The translations under genes and the position numbers were made by a program. A stretch of 64,000 nucleotides of DNA from Salegentibacter tibetensis (GTDB lineage: Bacteria > Bacteroidota > Bacteroidia > Flavobacteriales > Flavobacteriaceae). The DNA lies in contig NZ_JAIQZA010000001.1 of the NCBI RefSeq assembly GCF_020164485.1, forward strand, positions 1 through 64,000, written 5' to 3'. This document shows positions 37,760 through 46,094 of this stretch, piece by piece. The notes under the pieces are model-generated. The model ran no database searches. It was given only the letters and a program-made list of their open reading frames with translations, and was not told the DNA's origin. Position 1 is the first letter of the stretch; each line of letters starts with the position of its first letter.

Positions 37760-39043
37760 ATGAAAAATTCAATCAAATATTTCGGTATTGCTCTTATGAT
37801 GGCCATGGGCTTTCAGACACAAGCACAAGACGTAGATATAGAGAAACAATCTATATGGGATAGAGACCTTCCTAACTTTAGAGCACCAGACCAGCGTGGT
37901 ATCAATGATTTCGAACCAACGAAAGATACTTATACTAATTTTGACGGTGTACAGGTAAGATTGGGTGGAGCTTCCACCATACAATTACAAGGATTAAGCC
38001 AGGAAAACGCTTCGGGTGCACCTGCACTTCACGACCTAGGAACTAATTTCAACCTTGCTACCGCCAACCTTGTATTAGATGTGCTTTTGGCTGATGGAAT
38101 GAGGATGCACCTTACCACCTATTTGTCTTCTTTACACCACACTGAAGCATATGTAAAAGGCGGTTATATTCAAATCGACGGTCTTGACTGGATCAGCAAA
38201 GATTTATCCGGTGTTATGGATAACTGGAGGGTGAAAATTGGACACATGGAAAACAACTATGGTGATGCCCACTTCAGAAGATCTGACAATGCCCAGGCAA
38301 TTTACAACCCATTCGTAGGTAACTATTTGATGGACAGCTTTACAACTGAAGTTGGTGCAGAGGTTTACTACTTCAACGGACCCTGGTTAGCCATGGCAGG
38401 TTTTACAAACAGTACTATCAACCAAAGTTCCTTAGCAACTGACAGAGATCCTTCATACCTTGCAAAAATTGGTTTTGACAAGCAAATTAATGAAGATTTC
38501 AGATTTAGATTAACAGGATCTGTTTTCCACTCTGGATTCAGACCTAACTCTTCACGCGGAAGTACTCAGTACCTTTACAGCGGTGACCGCGCAGGAACAA
38601 GATACTACAACGTAATGCAGGGAAATGTAGAAGGAGTTCGTTATGACACCGACTTTAGAGCAGGTAGACTTAACCCTAACTTTGGAGAAGAGCTGACTGC
38701 TTTCATGATCAACCCTTTCATCAAAGTAGGCGGACTTGAGTTCTTTGGAATCTATGAAAATGCATCAGGTTCTGATGACGAGACCTGGAACCACTATTCA
38801 GGTGAGCTTATCTACCGCTTTGGTGCAACAGAAGATTTCTACCTAGGTACACGTTATAACACTGCAAACAATGATGATGTTTCTGTCAACCGTTTTAACG
38901 TAGGTGGCGGATGGTTTATGACCAAAAACGTTCTTGCAAAAATTGAGTATATAAACCAGCAGTATAACGACTACCCTACGGGAACCTACCGCGACGACGC
39001 AAATTTCAACGGATTCAACATTGAGGCAGTAATTAGTTTTTAA
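37760..39043 (+). CDS. Porin-like outer-membrane protein
   Basis: 427 residues. The signal peptide ends near QTQAQ. The mature part is a run of amphipathic strands with aromatic ends, closing in FNGFNIEAVISF with the terminal Phe typical of barrel proteins. The pattern resembles Bacteroidetes phosphate-porin-like proteins, but I cannot assign a solute. It is co-transcribed with the upstream YceI gene and ends at a strong terminator. Confidence 0.75.
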   Translation: MKNSIKYFGIALMMAMGFQTQAQDVDIEKQSIWDRDLPNFRAPDQRGINDFEPTKDTYTNFDGVQVRLGGASTIQLQGLSQENASGAPALHDLGTNFNLATANLVLDVLLADGMRMHLTTYLSSLHHTEAYVKGGYIQIDGLDWISKDLSGVMDNWRVKIGHMENNYGDAHFRRSDNAQAIYNPFVGNYLMDSFTTEVGAEVYYFNGPWLAMAGFTNSTINQSSLATDRDPSYLAKIGFDKQINEDFRFRLTGSVFHSGFRPNSSRGSTQYLYSGDRAGTRYYNVMQGNVEGVRYDTDFRAGRLNPNFGEELTAFMINPFIKVGGLEFFGIYENASGSDDETWNHYSGELIYRFGATEDFYLGTRYNTANNDDVSVNRFNVGGGWFMTKNVLAKIEYINQQYNDYPTGTYRDDANFNGFNIEAVISF

Positions 39044-39054
39044 GTTGAATTTTA

Positions 39055-39097
39055 TGCCCCCGGATGCTATCTCTTAGAGATTCGCCGGGGCTTTTTA
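39055..39097 (+). terminator. Terminator after the porin-like gene
   Basis: The stem GCCCCCGG/CCGGGGC followed by T5 lies just after the stop at 39043. Confidence 0.88.
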
Positions 39098-39173
39098 TTT
39101 CCTGTTTTCAGCAATTTTTTAGTTCAAATTACGATTGCTTACACTTATAATAATGCTCCATAATTCAATCAGG

Positions 39174-39752
39174 ATGAAAACTTACTTTCTATTTCTCTTC
39201 GCTTTTTGTTTTGCTAATGCAGGCATGGCTCAAGCGGGTTTGGAAACCAAAGAAATTACTATCCTTCCAGATAGTAACCTGAGTATTTCTGGCACTACCA
39301 ACATCAACGATTTTGAATGTGATTTTAATACACTTTATTTTAAAAACGAAAGCTTTAAAGCGCATTATATAGAAAAAAAAGGTATTCTAGATTTTAAAAA
39401 TAGTGTGCTACCACTGGAAAATTCGAAATTTGACTGTGGAAACCGAAAAATAAACAAAGATTTTCAAGAACTCCTTAAAACTAAAAAGCATCCAAAAATC
39501 CTGTTGAAACTTAAAAAAATAGATCTGAGCCGGGAAGGAAACCCAATGGTTACCATAAGTTTTAATATTGCGGGTGTTGATAAGGATTACAAGTTTCCGG
39601 TAGAAATTACCAGGGATAAACAACTTTGTTTTGATGGAAAACTTCAGCTAAATATTAAAGATTTTAACCTGGAAGCACCCAGCAAAATTTTCGGTTTGAT
39701 TGTATTGGATGAAGAAATTGAGATCAATTTTAATCTAAATATTCAAACTTAA
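39174..39752 (+). CDS. YceI-like secreted protein
   Basis: 192 residues from the ATG at 39174, which starts the signal peptide MKTYFLFLFAFCFANAGMAQ. The 13 residues upstream do not look like signal. The fold is shared with the gene at 37148 (LSISGTTNINDFECDF, LLKTKKHPKILLKLKKIDL), but the sequence is diverged and more basic. It is followed four bases later by the CoA-transferase pseudogene. Confidence 0.8.
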   Translation: MKTYFLFLFAFCFANAGMAQAGLETKEITILPDSNLSISGTTNINDFECDFNTLYFKNESFKAHYIEKKGILDFKNSVLPLENSKFDCGNRKINKDFQELLKTKKHPKILLKLKKIDLSREGNPMVTISFNIAGVDKDYKFPVEITRDKQLCFDGKLQLNIKDFNLEAPSKIFGLIVLDEEIEINFNLNIQT

Positions 39753-39756
39753 AAGT

Positions 39757-41031
39757 GTGAAAAAACTAAAAATACTATCAGTAGAAGATGCGGTTGCCAA
39801 AGTAAAATCTGGTGACCGTGTTTTTATTCAGGGTGCTGCAATGACCCCGGTGACACTAATTGATGCCTTATGTGATCGTTATAATGAATTATCTGAGGTA
39901 GAAATTATTCAAATTCATACCGAAGGAAAAGCAAAATACACCGAAGAGCCGTACGCAAGCGCCTTTAGTATAAACACATGTTTTGTAGCCGGTAATGTTA
40001 GAAATGCAGTTAACTCAAATAAGGGTACCTATATTCCAATATTTTTAAGTGAAATACATAACCTTTTCCGCAGGGATATTTTGCCTTTAGATGTAGTTTT
40101 TATACAGGTTTCCCCACCCGACAAACATGGGTATTGCTCCCTTGGAGTTTCAATAGACATTACCTTACCGGCTATTCAAAAAGCAAATAAAGTAATTGCC
40201 CAGATAAATCCCCAGGTGCCGAGAACACACGGTGACGGGATAATTCATAGCAGCCAGATTGATGCGGCCATAGAGGTAGATGAGCCCATTTTTGCTTCCA
40301 CAATTACAACACCTACCGAGATTGAACAGTAAATTGGAAAACACGTAGCCGAATTAATTGAAGATGGCGCTACTTTGCAAATGGGTATCGGCGGTATTCC
40401 CAACGTGGTTTTACACAACTTGAAAAACCACAAAAACCTGGGTATCCATACTGAAATGTTTTCTGACGGAATTTTGCCACTGGTTAAATCTGGAGTGATA
40501 ACCGGAGCAAATAAAGAGATAAAAACCGGTAAACTGGTTACCTGTTTTGCTATAGGCTCACCTGAATTGTACGATTTTATAGACGATAATCCCAGCGTTC
40601 ATTTTAAAGAAGCCGCTTATACCAATGATACTGCCATAATTAGGAAAAACCCTAAAGTAACGGCTATAAATTCAGCAATAGAAATTGATCTTACCGGCCA
40701 GGTTTGCGCCGATACTATTGGAAAATTTCAATTTTCGGGAGTTGGTGGGCAAATGGATTTTATAAGAGGTGCAGCCCTTTCTGAAGGCGGCAAACCAATT
40801 ATTGCAATGCCTTCTATCACTAAAAACGGAATTTCCAAAATTGTACCTTTTTTAAAAGAAGGCGCCGGTGTAACCACTACCAGGGCCCACGTACACTATA
40901 TCGCTACAGAATACGGAGTAGTGAACCTGTATGGAAAAAACCTTAAACAAAGAGCAAAAGAACTTATTTCTATATCACATCCCGATCACCGGGAACAATT
41001 GGAAATAGATTCATTTAGTCATTTCAGATAA
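39757..41031 (+). pseudogene. Acetyl-CoA hydrolase/CoA-transferase with one in-frame TAA
   Basis: Starting at GTG 39757, one frame encodes a complete family protein of about 424 codons, except for TAA at 40330-40332. The part before it ends TTPTEIEQ and the part after resumes in the same frame as IGKHVAELIEDGATLQMGIGGIPN. The codon is one base away from AAA (Lys). The active-site Glu is in NSAIEIDLTGQV, and GGQMDFIRGA follows. Without readthrough, an N-terminal half (191 residues) and perhaps a second half from a start near 40375 would be made, neither expected to be active. Confidence 0.9.
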
Positions 41032-41049
41032 AGATATTTACTTTGTTTT

Positions 41050-41090
41050 TAAAGCCTGAAGAAACTTATTTTTCTTCAGGCTTTTTTTTT
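41050..41090 (+). terminator. Terminator after the CoA-transferase pseudogene
   Basis: The long stem AAAGCCTGAAGAA/TTCTTCAGGCTTT is followed by more than eight T residues. Confidence 0.93.
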
Positions 41091-41163
41091 GCATTTATGA
41101 TTTTGCTCATAAAAATACCGTAACCTGAACGCTAATTTTACTTCAGAATTAAAAACTAAAATC

Positions 41164-41445
41164 ATGAAACTTTACAAGACTTTACTGGCAGATTTTGAAG
41201 AGATGAGTTTGGGATACTCAGCAATTGGGATTATCGCTTCCAGTTGTTTGGGATCTGTAGCCGCGATGCTAATTTTAATGAACGGGCATACCTTTGTTGA
41301 AATGTTTCAACTGTTTATTGTAGTTGTGGTCTGTATGGGGTTTAATACGGTAATTTTGGCTCAGTTTAAACCAAAAATTGTATTTAATGCACTCTTGTTA
41401 AGCCTTGCCATTTCCTCTATCTTTATTCTTATAAATATTTTCTAA
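41164..41445 (+). CDS. Small membrane protein of unknown function
   Basis: 93 residues with three hydrophobic segments (about 20-38, 43-65 and 73-92) and the starting string MKLYKTLLADFEEMSLGYSAIG. No known motif is seen. It lies nine bases before the truncated haemoglobin, so the two are probably co-transcribed. Confidence 0.7.
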   Translation: MKLYKTLLADFEEMSLGYSAIGIIASSCLGSVAAMLILMNGHTFVEMFQLFIVVVVCMGFNTVILAQFKPKIVFNALLLSLAISSIFILINIF

Positions 41446-41454
41446 AGCCTTTTT

Positions 41455-41847
41455 ATGAAAAATGATATTAAAACCCGGGAAGATGTTTTTTTACTGGTTT
41501 CCGGATTTTATAAAAAAGTAAGGCAAAACCCTGAAATTGGTCATTTTTTTAATGGGGTTATAAAAGACTGGGATGCTCATTTTGAGAAATTAACCGATTT
41601 CTGGGAGAGCAACCTCTTTTTTAAAGCAACCTATAAGGGTAATCCTCAAAAGGTTCACGTAAAAGTAGATCAGGAAAATAACCAGGAGGTTTCCTCATAT
41701 CACTTTGGGATCTGGCTGAATTTATGGTTTGAAACCATAGACGATTTATATGAAGGCGAGATGGCAAATCGGGCTAAAAATAACGCTCGTAAAATGTCTT
41801 CGCATCTATATTTGAAGATCTTCCAGGCCCGCGAAAACCACCAATAA
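41455..41847 (+). CDS. Group III truncated haemoglobin
   Basis: 130 residues of the 2-on-2 globin fold. The proximal haem ligand is His83 in SSYHFGIWLNLWF. Features of group III are FYKKVRQNPEIGHFF and HFEKLTDFWESNLFF. Such globins bind oxygen or nitric oxide, and their physiological role is not settled. The context of a small membrane protein, carbonic anhydrase and a redox-type regulator suggests oxygen or NO stress; this is inference. Confidence 0.9.
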   Translation: MKNDIKTREDVFLLVSGFYKKVRQNPEIGHFFNGVIKDWDAHFEKLTDFWESNLFFKATYKGNPQKVHVKVDQENNQEVSSYHFGIWLNLWFETIDDLYEGEMANRAKNNARKMSSHLYLKIFQARENHQ

Positions 41848-41903
41848 AAAAACATCGAAAAAGTCTTCTTTAACAATACTCGATTTAACTATCATCGAAT
41901 TAT

Positions 41904-41927
41904 ATCCTGAAACAAGTTCAGGATGAC
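41904..41927. repeat. GTCA-type palindromic repeat, copy 2
   Basis: The stem ATCCTGAA/TTCAGGAT with loop ACAAG is followed by GAC. It shares its core with the copy at 35833, with compensating stem bases (GCT/AGC against TCC/GGA). Confidence 0.65.
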
Positions 41928-41970
41928 GATAATACTACTTTTCTGAATTCAATCTTAAAAAACTGAACAT

Positions 41971-42006
41971 AAAAAAAGCCCTAAAGGCCTTAGCTTTTAG
42001 GGCTTT
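41971..42006 (-). terminator. Terminator of the carbonic anhydrase gene
   Basis: The stem AAAGCCCTAAA/TTTAGGGCTTT has a T-run on both strands, so it may serve the convergent globin and carbonic anhydrase genes alike. Confidence 0.88.
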
Positions 42007-42025
42007 CTCAAATATTAAATTCTAG

Positions 42026-42592
42026 TTATAGAAAATCTACTTTTCCGGAATCTAAATTGTAATAAGCAGATACAATTTTCACTTTTCCGCTATCGGCAGC
42101 TTCTTTAATAATAGTAGAGCGTGTCTTAAGCTCTTCAGCAGTTAGTTGTGCATTTTTCTTTACTACATCATTTACGGGAGCATCCTTGCCTGAAGCAGCG
42201 ATGGCCGGTGCAATATGAGAAACCAGGTGATTAAGATTGTAACCATTATCTCCTCCGCTCATGGCGGCAGTAACAGCACCACAGCTTTCGTGACCCATTA
42301 CTACAATAATTTCAGTACCCAAATGTGCTACCGCGTATTCCATACTGGCAATAGAAGAGCTATTTGCGATATTTCCGGCTACACGCACGGTAAATAATTC
42401 GCCCAGTCCTGCATCAAAAGCAAGTTCCGGTACTACGCGGCTATCGGCACAGCTTAAAACAATCGCGTAAGGCGATTGCCCTTTGGTTAATTCTTCTCTA
42501 CGAGATTTATCCTGTAATTTACCTTCTTTATTATCGGCAGTGAAACGCCCATTACCTTCTTTAAGTCTATTTAATACTTCGTCTTTAGTCAT
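42026..42592 (-). CDS. Beta-class carbonic anhydrase
   Basis: 188-residue zinc enzyme interconverting CO2 and bicarbonate. Zinc ligands are visible: C48 and the catalytic D50 in CADSRVVPE, and H101 and C104 in GHESCGAV. There is no signal peptide, so it is cytoplasmic. It is transcribed alone toward the globin gene from a likely promoter at 42661-42692. Confidence 0.93.
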   Translation of the reverse strand: MTKDEVLNRLKEGNGRFTADNKEGKLQDKSRREELTKGQSPYAIVLSCADSRVVPELAFDAGLGELFTVRVAGNIANSSSIASMEYAVAHLGTEIIVVMGHESCGAVTAAMSGGDNGYNLNHLVSHIAPAIAASGKDAPVNDVVKKNAQLTAEELKTRSTIIKEAADSGKVKIVSAYYNLDSGKVDFL

Positions 42593-42660
42593 AATTCCCT
42601 ATTTAAATTTATTATTTTTCTTCTGAAAAAAAAGTCGGAAAGGACTTTTACATCGAACTA

Positions 42661-42692
42661 TAAACATAGGGATTTCTACCATATTTAGCAAA
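42661..42692 (-). promoter_or_regulatory. Probable promoter of the carbonic anhydrase gene
   Basis: On the minus strand TATGTTTA (7 of 8 to TAnnTTTG) lies 20 bases after a TTTG box, about 70 bases upstream of the ATG. Confidence 0.45.
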
Positions 42693-42756
42693 AATGTGAT
42701 CGTTTAAAGCTGTGATTTTAATAGGTTAGCAAAAACTTTAACCAAATTTTACGAGT

Positions 42757-43500
42757 TTACCCATGCAGAATAAGCACCGGGAGTCTTTGCTGTTTGGTTT
42801 TGGCAGCCGAGAGCCTGTTGAGAAGTTTTTCGGTAATATGAAGTTGACGGGCAAAAAACACAATAAGATTGGCGTTAGCATTTGCATCTGGCCAGAATTT
42901 TTCTAAAAAATCTGATTCTTTTTTGAGGGTTTGCCGGCAGAGTTTATAATTAGGCAACCTGAAATCTTCAATTTTTGTACCCGAATTATTTAAATCAAAT
43001 TCCCAAACATCCAAAGTTACATCTTCTGTAACCGGCAACTTCTGTAACAATTGTAAAGCTTCTGTATGAACCGGAAATCGCAAATCTAAAGGAAGGTATA
43101 ATTTTCTCCATTGTTTAAAATCGCAATTTGGCACTACCAAAACGGGACATTTTACTTTTTTTGCCACATTACAGGTATTGCCACCTAAACCCTGGAAGTT
43201 GGAAGTGTTTTTTCCTGAAGCCCCCATTACAATAAGGTCTATCTTTTTTTCAACAACAGTTTTTCGGGTGGCATTTATTAGATTATCGGTAAAAGGAAGA
43301 GCTGAAAAAGTATGATTTTTCGCAGCAAGTTCTTTCTGAAGTCTAGCTACCAGTTTTAAAAGCGCTTCCTTCATTAGTGCCATTTCAGCCGTTGAAGCAT
43401 GAAGAACATAAAATTTAGAAGACCCCGAAGTTAAATTCAGGGCATACCTCGCGGCATTATAAGCCTGAGCAGAAAAATCTGTAAGTATTAAAACATTCAT
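42757..43500 (-). CDS. Universal stress protein family protein
   Basis: 247 residues. The N-terminal half is a clear UspA fold (MNVLILTDFSAQAYNAARYAL, then IDLIVMGASGKNTSNFQGLGG, then CPVLVVPN). The second half is a diverged repeat of about 110 residues without the ATP-binding glycines. It is likely involved in stress or low-energy states. It lies 84 bases downstream of the response-regulator gene on the same strand, with its own promoter-like site between. Confidence 0.85.
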   Translation of the reverse strand: MNVLILTDFSAQAYNAARYALNLTSGSSKFYVLHASTAEMALMKEALLKLVARLQKELAAKNHTFSALPFTDNLINATRKTVVEKKIDLIVMGASGKNTSNFQGLGGNTCNVAKKVKCPVLVVPNCDFKQWRKLYLPLDLRFPVHTEALQLLQKLPVTEDVTLDVWEFDLNNSGTKIEDFRLPNYKLCRQTLKKESDFLEKFWPDANANANLIVFFARQLHITEKLLNRLSAAKTKQQRLPVLILHG

Positions 43501-43529
43501 GGGCTTGAAATTTCAGCACTAATTTTGGC

Positions 43530-43557
43530 CAAAAATAGCGTGAAAGATCAATCACAA
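43530..43557 (-). promoter_or_regulatory. Promoter and possible operator of the universal stress protein gene
   Basis: On the minus strand TATTTTTG (43530-43537) matches TAnnTTTG exactly. Just upstream lies the dyad GTGAAAGATCAATCAC (43540-43555), whose GTGA/TCAC arms resemble CRP/FNR half sites but with an 8-base centre instead of 6. The neighbouring gene encodes a CRP-type regulator, so it could be its target. Confidence 0.45.
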
Positions 43558-43584
43558 ATATGATTCCCGTCAGGTCTTTAAAAA

Positions 43585-44616
43585 TTAACTGATACGCTCC
43601 AGTTTTTCGGCGTCTAAAAGCTTTACATTTCTGCCTTCAATCTCTATAAGCCCTTCTTTCTTAAAATCGGAAAGAGTTCTTATTAGCGTTTCTGAAGCTA
43701 TACCGGCAACTCCGGCAAGATCGGCGCGGGAAATCCTAATGCTATGTAGAGGATTTTTCTTTATTTTATGCGCAAAAAGTAGAATGGTACGAGCGGTTTT
43801 TCTTCTTACCGACGCATAAGCGATTTCAATAAGCTGCTCTTTCACTCCCATTAAATGATCGCCCATTTCCTGCAGCAATTCCATACTAATATTGCTATTA
43901 TTTTTCAGGATTTCGCGTAAATCGTCTTTAGAAACCACGTAAAGTACACTATCTTCTAATGCCGTGGCATACTCCCCGTATGCTGTGTTTTTATTAAAGC
44001 TAAGATTTCCGAAGAAATCACCTTCTTTGTATAATTCAGTAATCATTTCTTTGCCGCGACTATCAAATTTATGAGCTTTTACCACCCCGCGTTCTACCAT
44101 ATAAAAATGCAGTGAAGATTTTCCTTCTTCATAAATATTTTCCCCGGCTTTAAAACTCATTTGCTCCCGGCTTCTCATCATTTCGCGAAAAGCCGTTAGA
44201 TTCTGAACAGCCTCCGCCCCATTATTATTATTCTGTGCCTGTAAAATTTCTACTTTTGCCAACCTGCTTTCAATAGCGCTTAAAAGATCTTCTTCTTCAA
44301 AAGGCTTGGTTAAATAATCGTCGGCGCCAAGATCCATTCCCCTTCTCACATCTTTGTGCTCGGTTTTTGCCGAAAGAAAAATAAAAGGAATTCCTTTAGT
44401 TTCTGGATCTTCCGATAGTCTGCTAAGCACATCATAGCCATCAAGCTCAGGCATCATAATATCGCAAACAATTATATCGGGTAGTTCTTCTTTGGCTTTA
44501 TCTACTCCCTTTTTTCCGTCGGGTGCGGTTACTACTTCATAATTTGAGAGTTCCAACAATTCTGCAGTATTCTCTCTAACGGTCACATCGTCTTCAATTA
44601 AAAGTATTTTTTTCAT
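43585..44616 (-). CDS. Response regulator fused to a CRP/FNR-type regulator
   Basis: 343 residues with three parts. A receiver domain (1-120) has phosphoacceptor D52 in CDIMMPELDG and the conserved K in TKPF. A cyclic-nucleotide-binding-like barrel (about 150-260) follows with GDFFGNLSFN. A winged helix-turn-helix (about 293-322, ADLAGVAGIASETLIRTLSDFKKEGLIE) completes it. The barrel lacks an obvious arginine/serine cAMP phosphate cassette, so it may not bind cAMP. The kinase gene lies 37 bases upstream, so the pair is a two-component system. Confidence 0.93.
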   Translation of the reverse strand: MKKILLIEDDVTVRENTAELLELSNYEVVTAPDGKKGVDKAKEELPDIIVCDIMMPELDGYDVLSRLSEDPETKGIPFIFLSAKTEHKDVRRGMDLGADDYLTKPFEEEDLLSAIESRLAKVEILQAQNNNNGAEAVQNLTAFREMMRSREQMSFKAGENIYEEGKSSLHFYMVERGVVKAHKFDSRGKEMITELYKEGDFFGNLSFNKNTAYGEYATALEDSVLYVVSKDDLREILKNNSNISMELLQEMGDHLMGVKEQLIEIAYASVRRKTARTILLFAHKIKKNPLHSIRISRADLAGVAGIASETLIRTLSDFKKEGLIEIEGRNVKLLDAEKLERIS

Positions 44617-44653
44617 AAGGTATTTTCAATTTCCCCAAAAGTAGACCTGGTGG

Positions 44654-45886
44654 TCATCTATTTTGGTTAGGTAATGTTACGGTAAATTTAGTGCCTTTAT
44701 TTTCTACGCTTTCAAAAAATATAGTGCCTCCCATATTTTCCACATGCACTTTAACTATATTAAGCCCGATGCCGGTTCCCTGATTTAGCAAGGCATTTTC
44801 GGCCCTAAAATAACGTTCAAAAATATGTTTTTGATCTTTCTGCGGAATTCCCATTCCTTCATCTTCCACTTCAAAAACAACCTGCTTATCCTTCGGAAAT
44901 ATTCGAAAAAATATCGTGGAATCTTCTGGTGAGTATTTAATGGAGTTTCCAATTAAATTTGAAAGAATGAGCTCCAATATCTTTTCATCCTGATACAGGG
45001 TTACATCTTCCATCTCATTGTCATATTCAATCTCCTGCCCATATTTTAAAGTCACATTTGCGTTGTAGATCACTTCGTTAACCAGCTTATTGAGACTAAA
45101 AGCAGTGTATTTGTAATTTACATTTCCAGATTCCAATCTTTCCAACGAAAGGAAATCGTTAAGGATATTATTCAAATAATGCACCTTATTTTTTATGGTT
45201 GTAAGATGTTTTGTTCTTTTTTCCTGCTGTTCGGTTTTGGTATATTTTTCAGCTAAAATAGCCGAAGTAAGGATTCCGCTTAGCGGAGTTTTAAATTCGT
45301 GGGAAACAAGGGAGAGAAATTTTGTTTTTAACTCATTGAGTTCCTTTTCCTGTTTTAGTGCGAGTTTAATGCGCTTTTCAGCTTCCTTTCTCTTTGTGAT
45401 TTCTTTTTCTAAGTCATTAACAGTTTTTCTAAGTTCCCGGGTTCGTATTTTGATCTTATCTTCCAGCTCAGCATTGAGCTCTCGAATACGCCGCTGATTT
45501 TCTTTTCTAACGGTAATATCTACTATCAAAGACATTACAAAACGCTCCCCATCTACCTTAAACGGGTTTAAACCTGCCTCTACCGGAAATTGCGTTCCAT
45601 TCTTTTTTACACCAAACAAATCCCTGCCGTGGCCCATTTGTCTTTTTTCACTATGCTCCATAAACCTATCAAAATGTTCATGGTGATTGGCTTTGTACCG
45701 CATTGGGATAAGAATATTTAAATGCGCCCCCAAAAGCTCTTCTTTTTCATAGCCAAACATAGCTAATGCAGCCTTATTCCCAGTGACGATTATTTGCTCA
45801 CTATCTACTACGATAACGCCTTCTGAAGCCGCCTCGAATAAGGTATCAAATATTTGTTCGTTCTCTCTAAAAAATTCTAAAGCCAC
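44654..45886 (-). CDS. PAS-domain sensor histidine kinase
   Basis: 410 residues and no membrane segment. A PAS domain (about 10-125), a coiled linker (about 125-185), a HisKA domain with H196 in SHEFKTP, and a HATPase domain (N-box LIGNSIKYS, G-box GMGIPQKDQ, GTGIGLNIV) follow. The PAS domain might bind haem, a flavin or another cofactor; the sequence alone does not show which. It is the first gene of the operon with the receiver-CRP protein. Confidence 0.92.
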   Translation of the reverse strand: MALEFFRENEQIFDTLFEAASEGVIVVDSEQIIVTGNKAALAMFGYEKEELLGAHLNILIPMRYKANHHEHFDRFMEHSEKRQMGHGRDLFGVKKNGTQFPVEAGLNPFKVDGERFVMSLIVDITVRKENQRRIRELNAELEDKIKIRTRELRKTVNDLEKEITKRKEAEKRIKLALKQEKELNELKTKFLSLVSHEFKTPLSGILTSAILAEKYTKTEQQEKRTKHLTTIKNKVHYLNNILNDFLSLERLESGNVNYKYTAFSLNKLVNEVIYNANVTLKYGQEIEYDNEMEDVTLYQDEKILELILSNLIGNSIKYSPEDSTIFFRIFPKDKQVVFEVEDEGMGIPQKDQKHIFERYFRAENALLNQGTGIGLNIVKVHVENMGGTIFFESVENKGTKFTVTLPNQNR

Positions 45887-46069
45887 AATTTATTGGTTAG
45901 GTTTTATGGAAACTAAATTACGAAGTGTTGAACGAATTAATAAGAAAAGAAGATTTTAATTTTCTTTTCTAAATAAGAGGAAAGTCAATGTGATTTTTAT
46001 TATCCAGTTAAAATCTAAGGCTTAGCGATTTAAAACTTTCAGCTTTTTTCGCTAATATCCCTTAGTTAT

Positions 46070-46077
46070 TATCTTTG
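46070..46077 (+). promoter_or_regulatory. Promoter -7 element before the DUF481-type gene
   Basis: TATCTTTG fits TAnnTTTG exactly. The transcript would begin near 46084, which rules out the upstream TTG at 46080 and supports the ATG at 46095. Confidence 0.6.
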
Positions 46078-46094
46078 TCTTGCAAATAGCTGAA

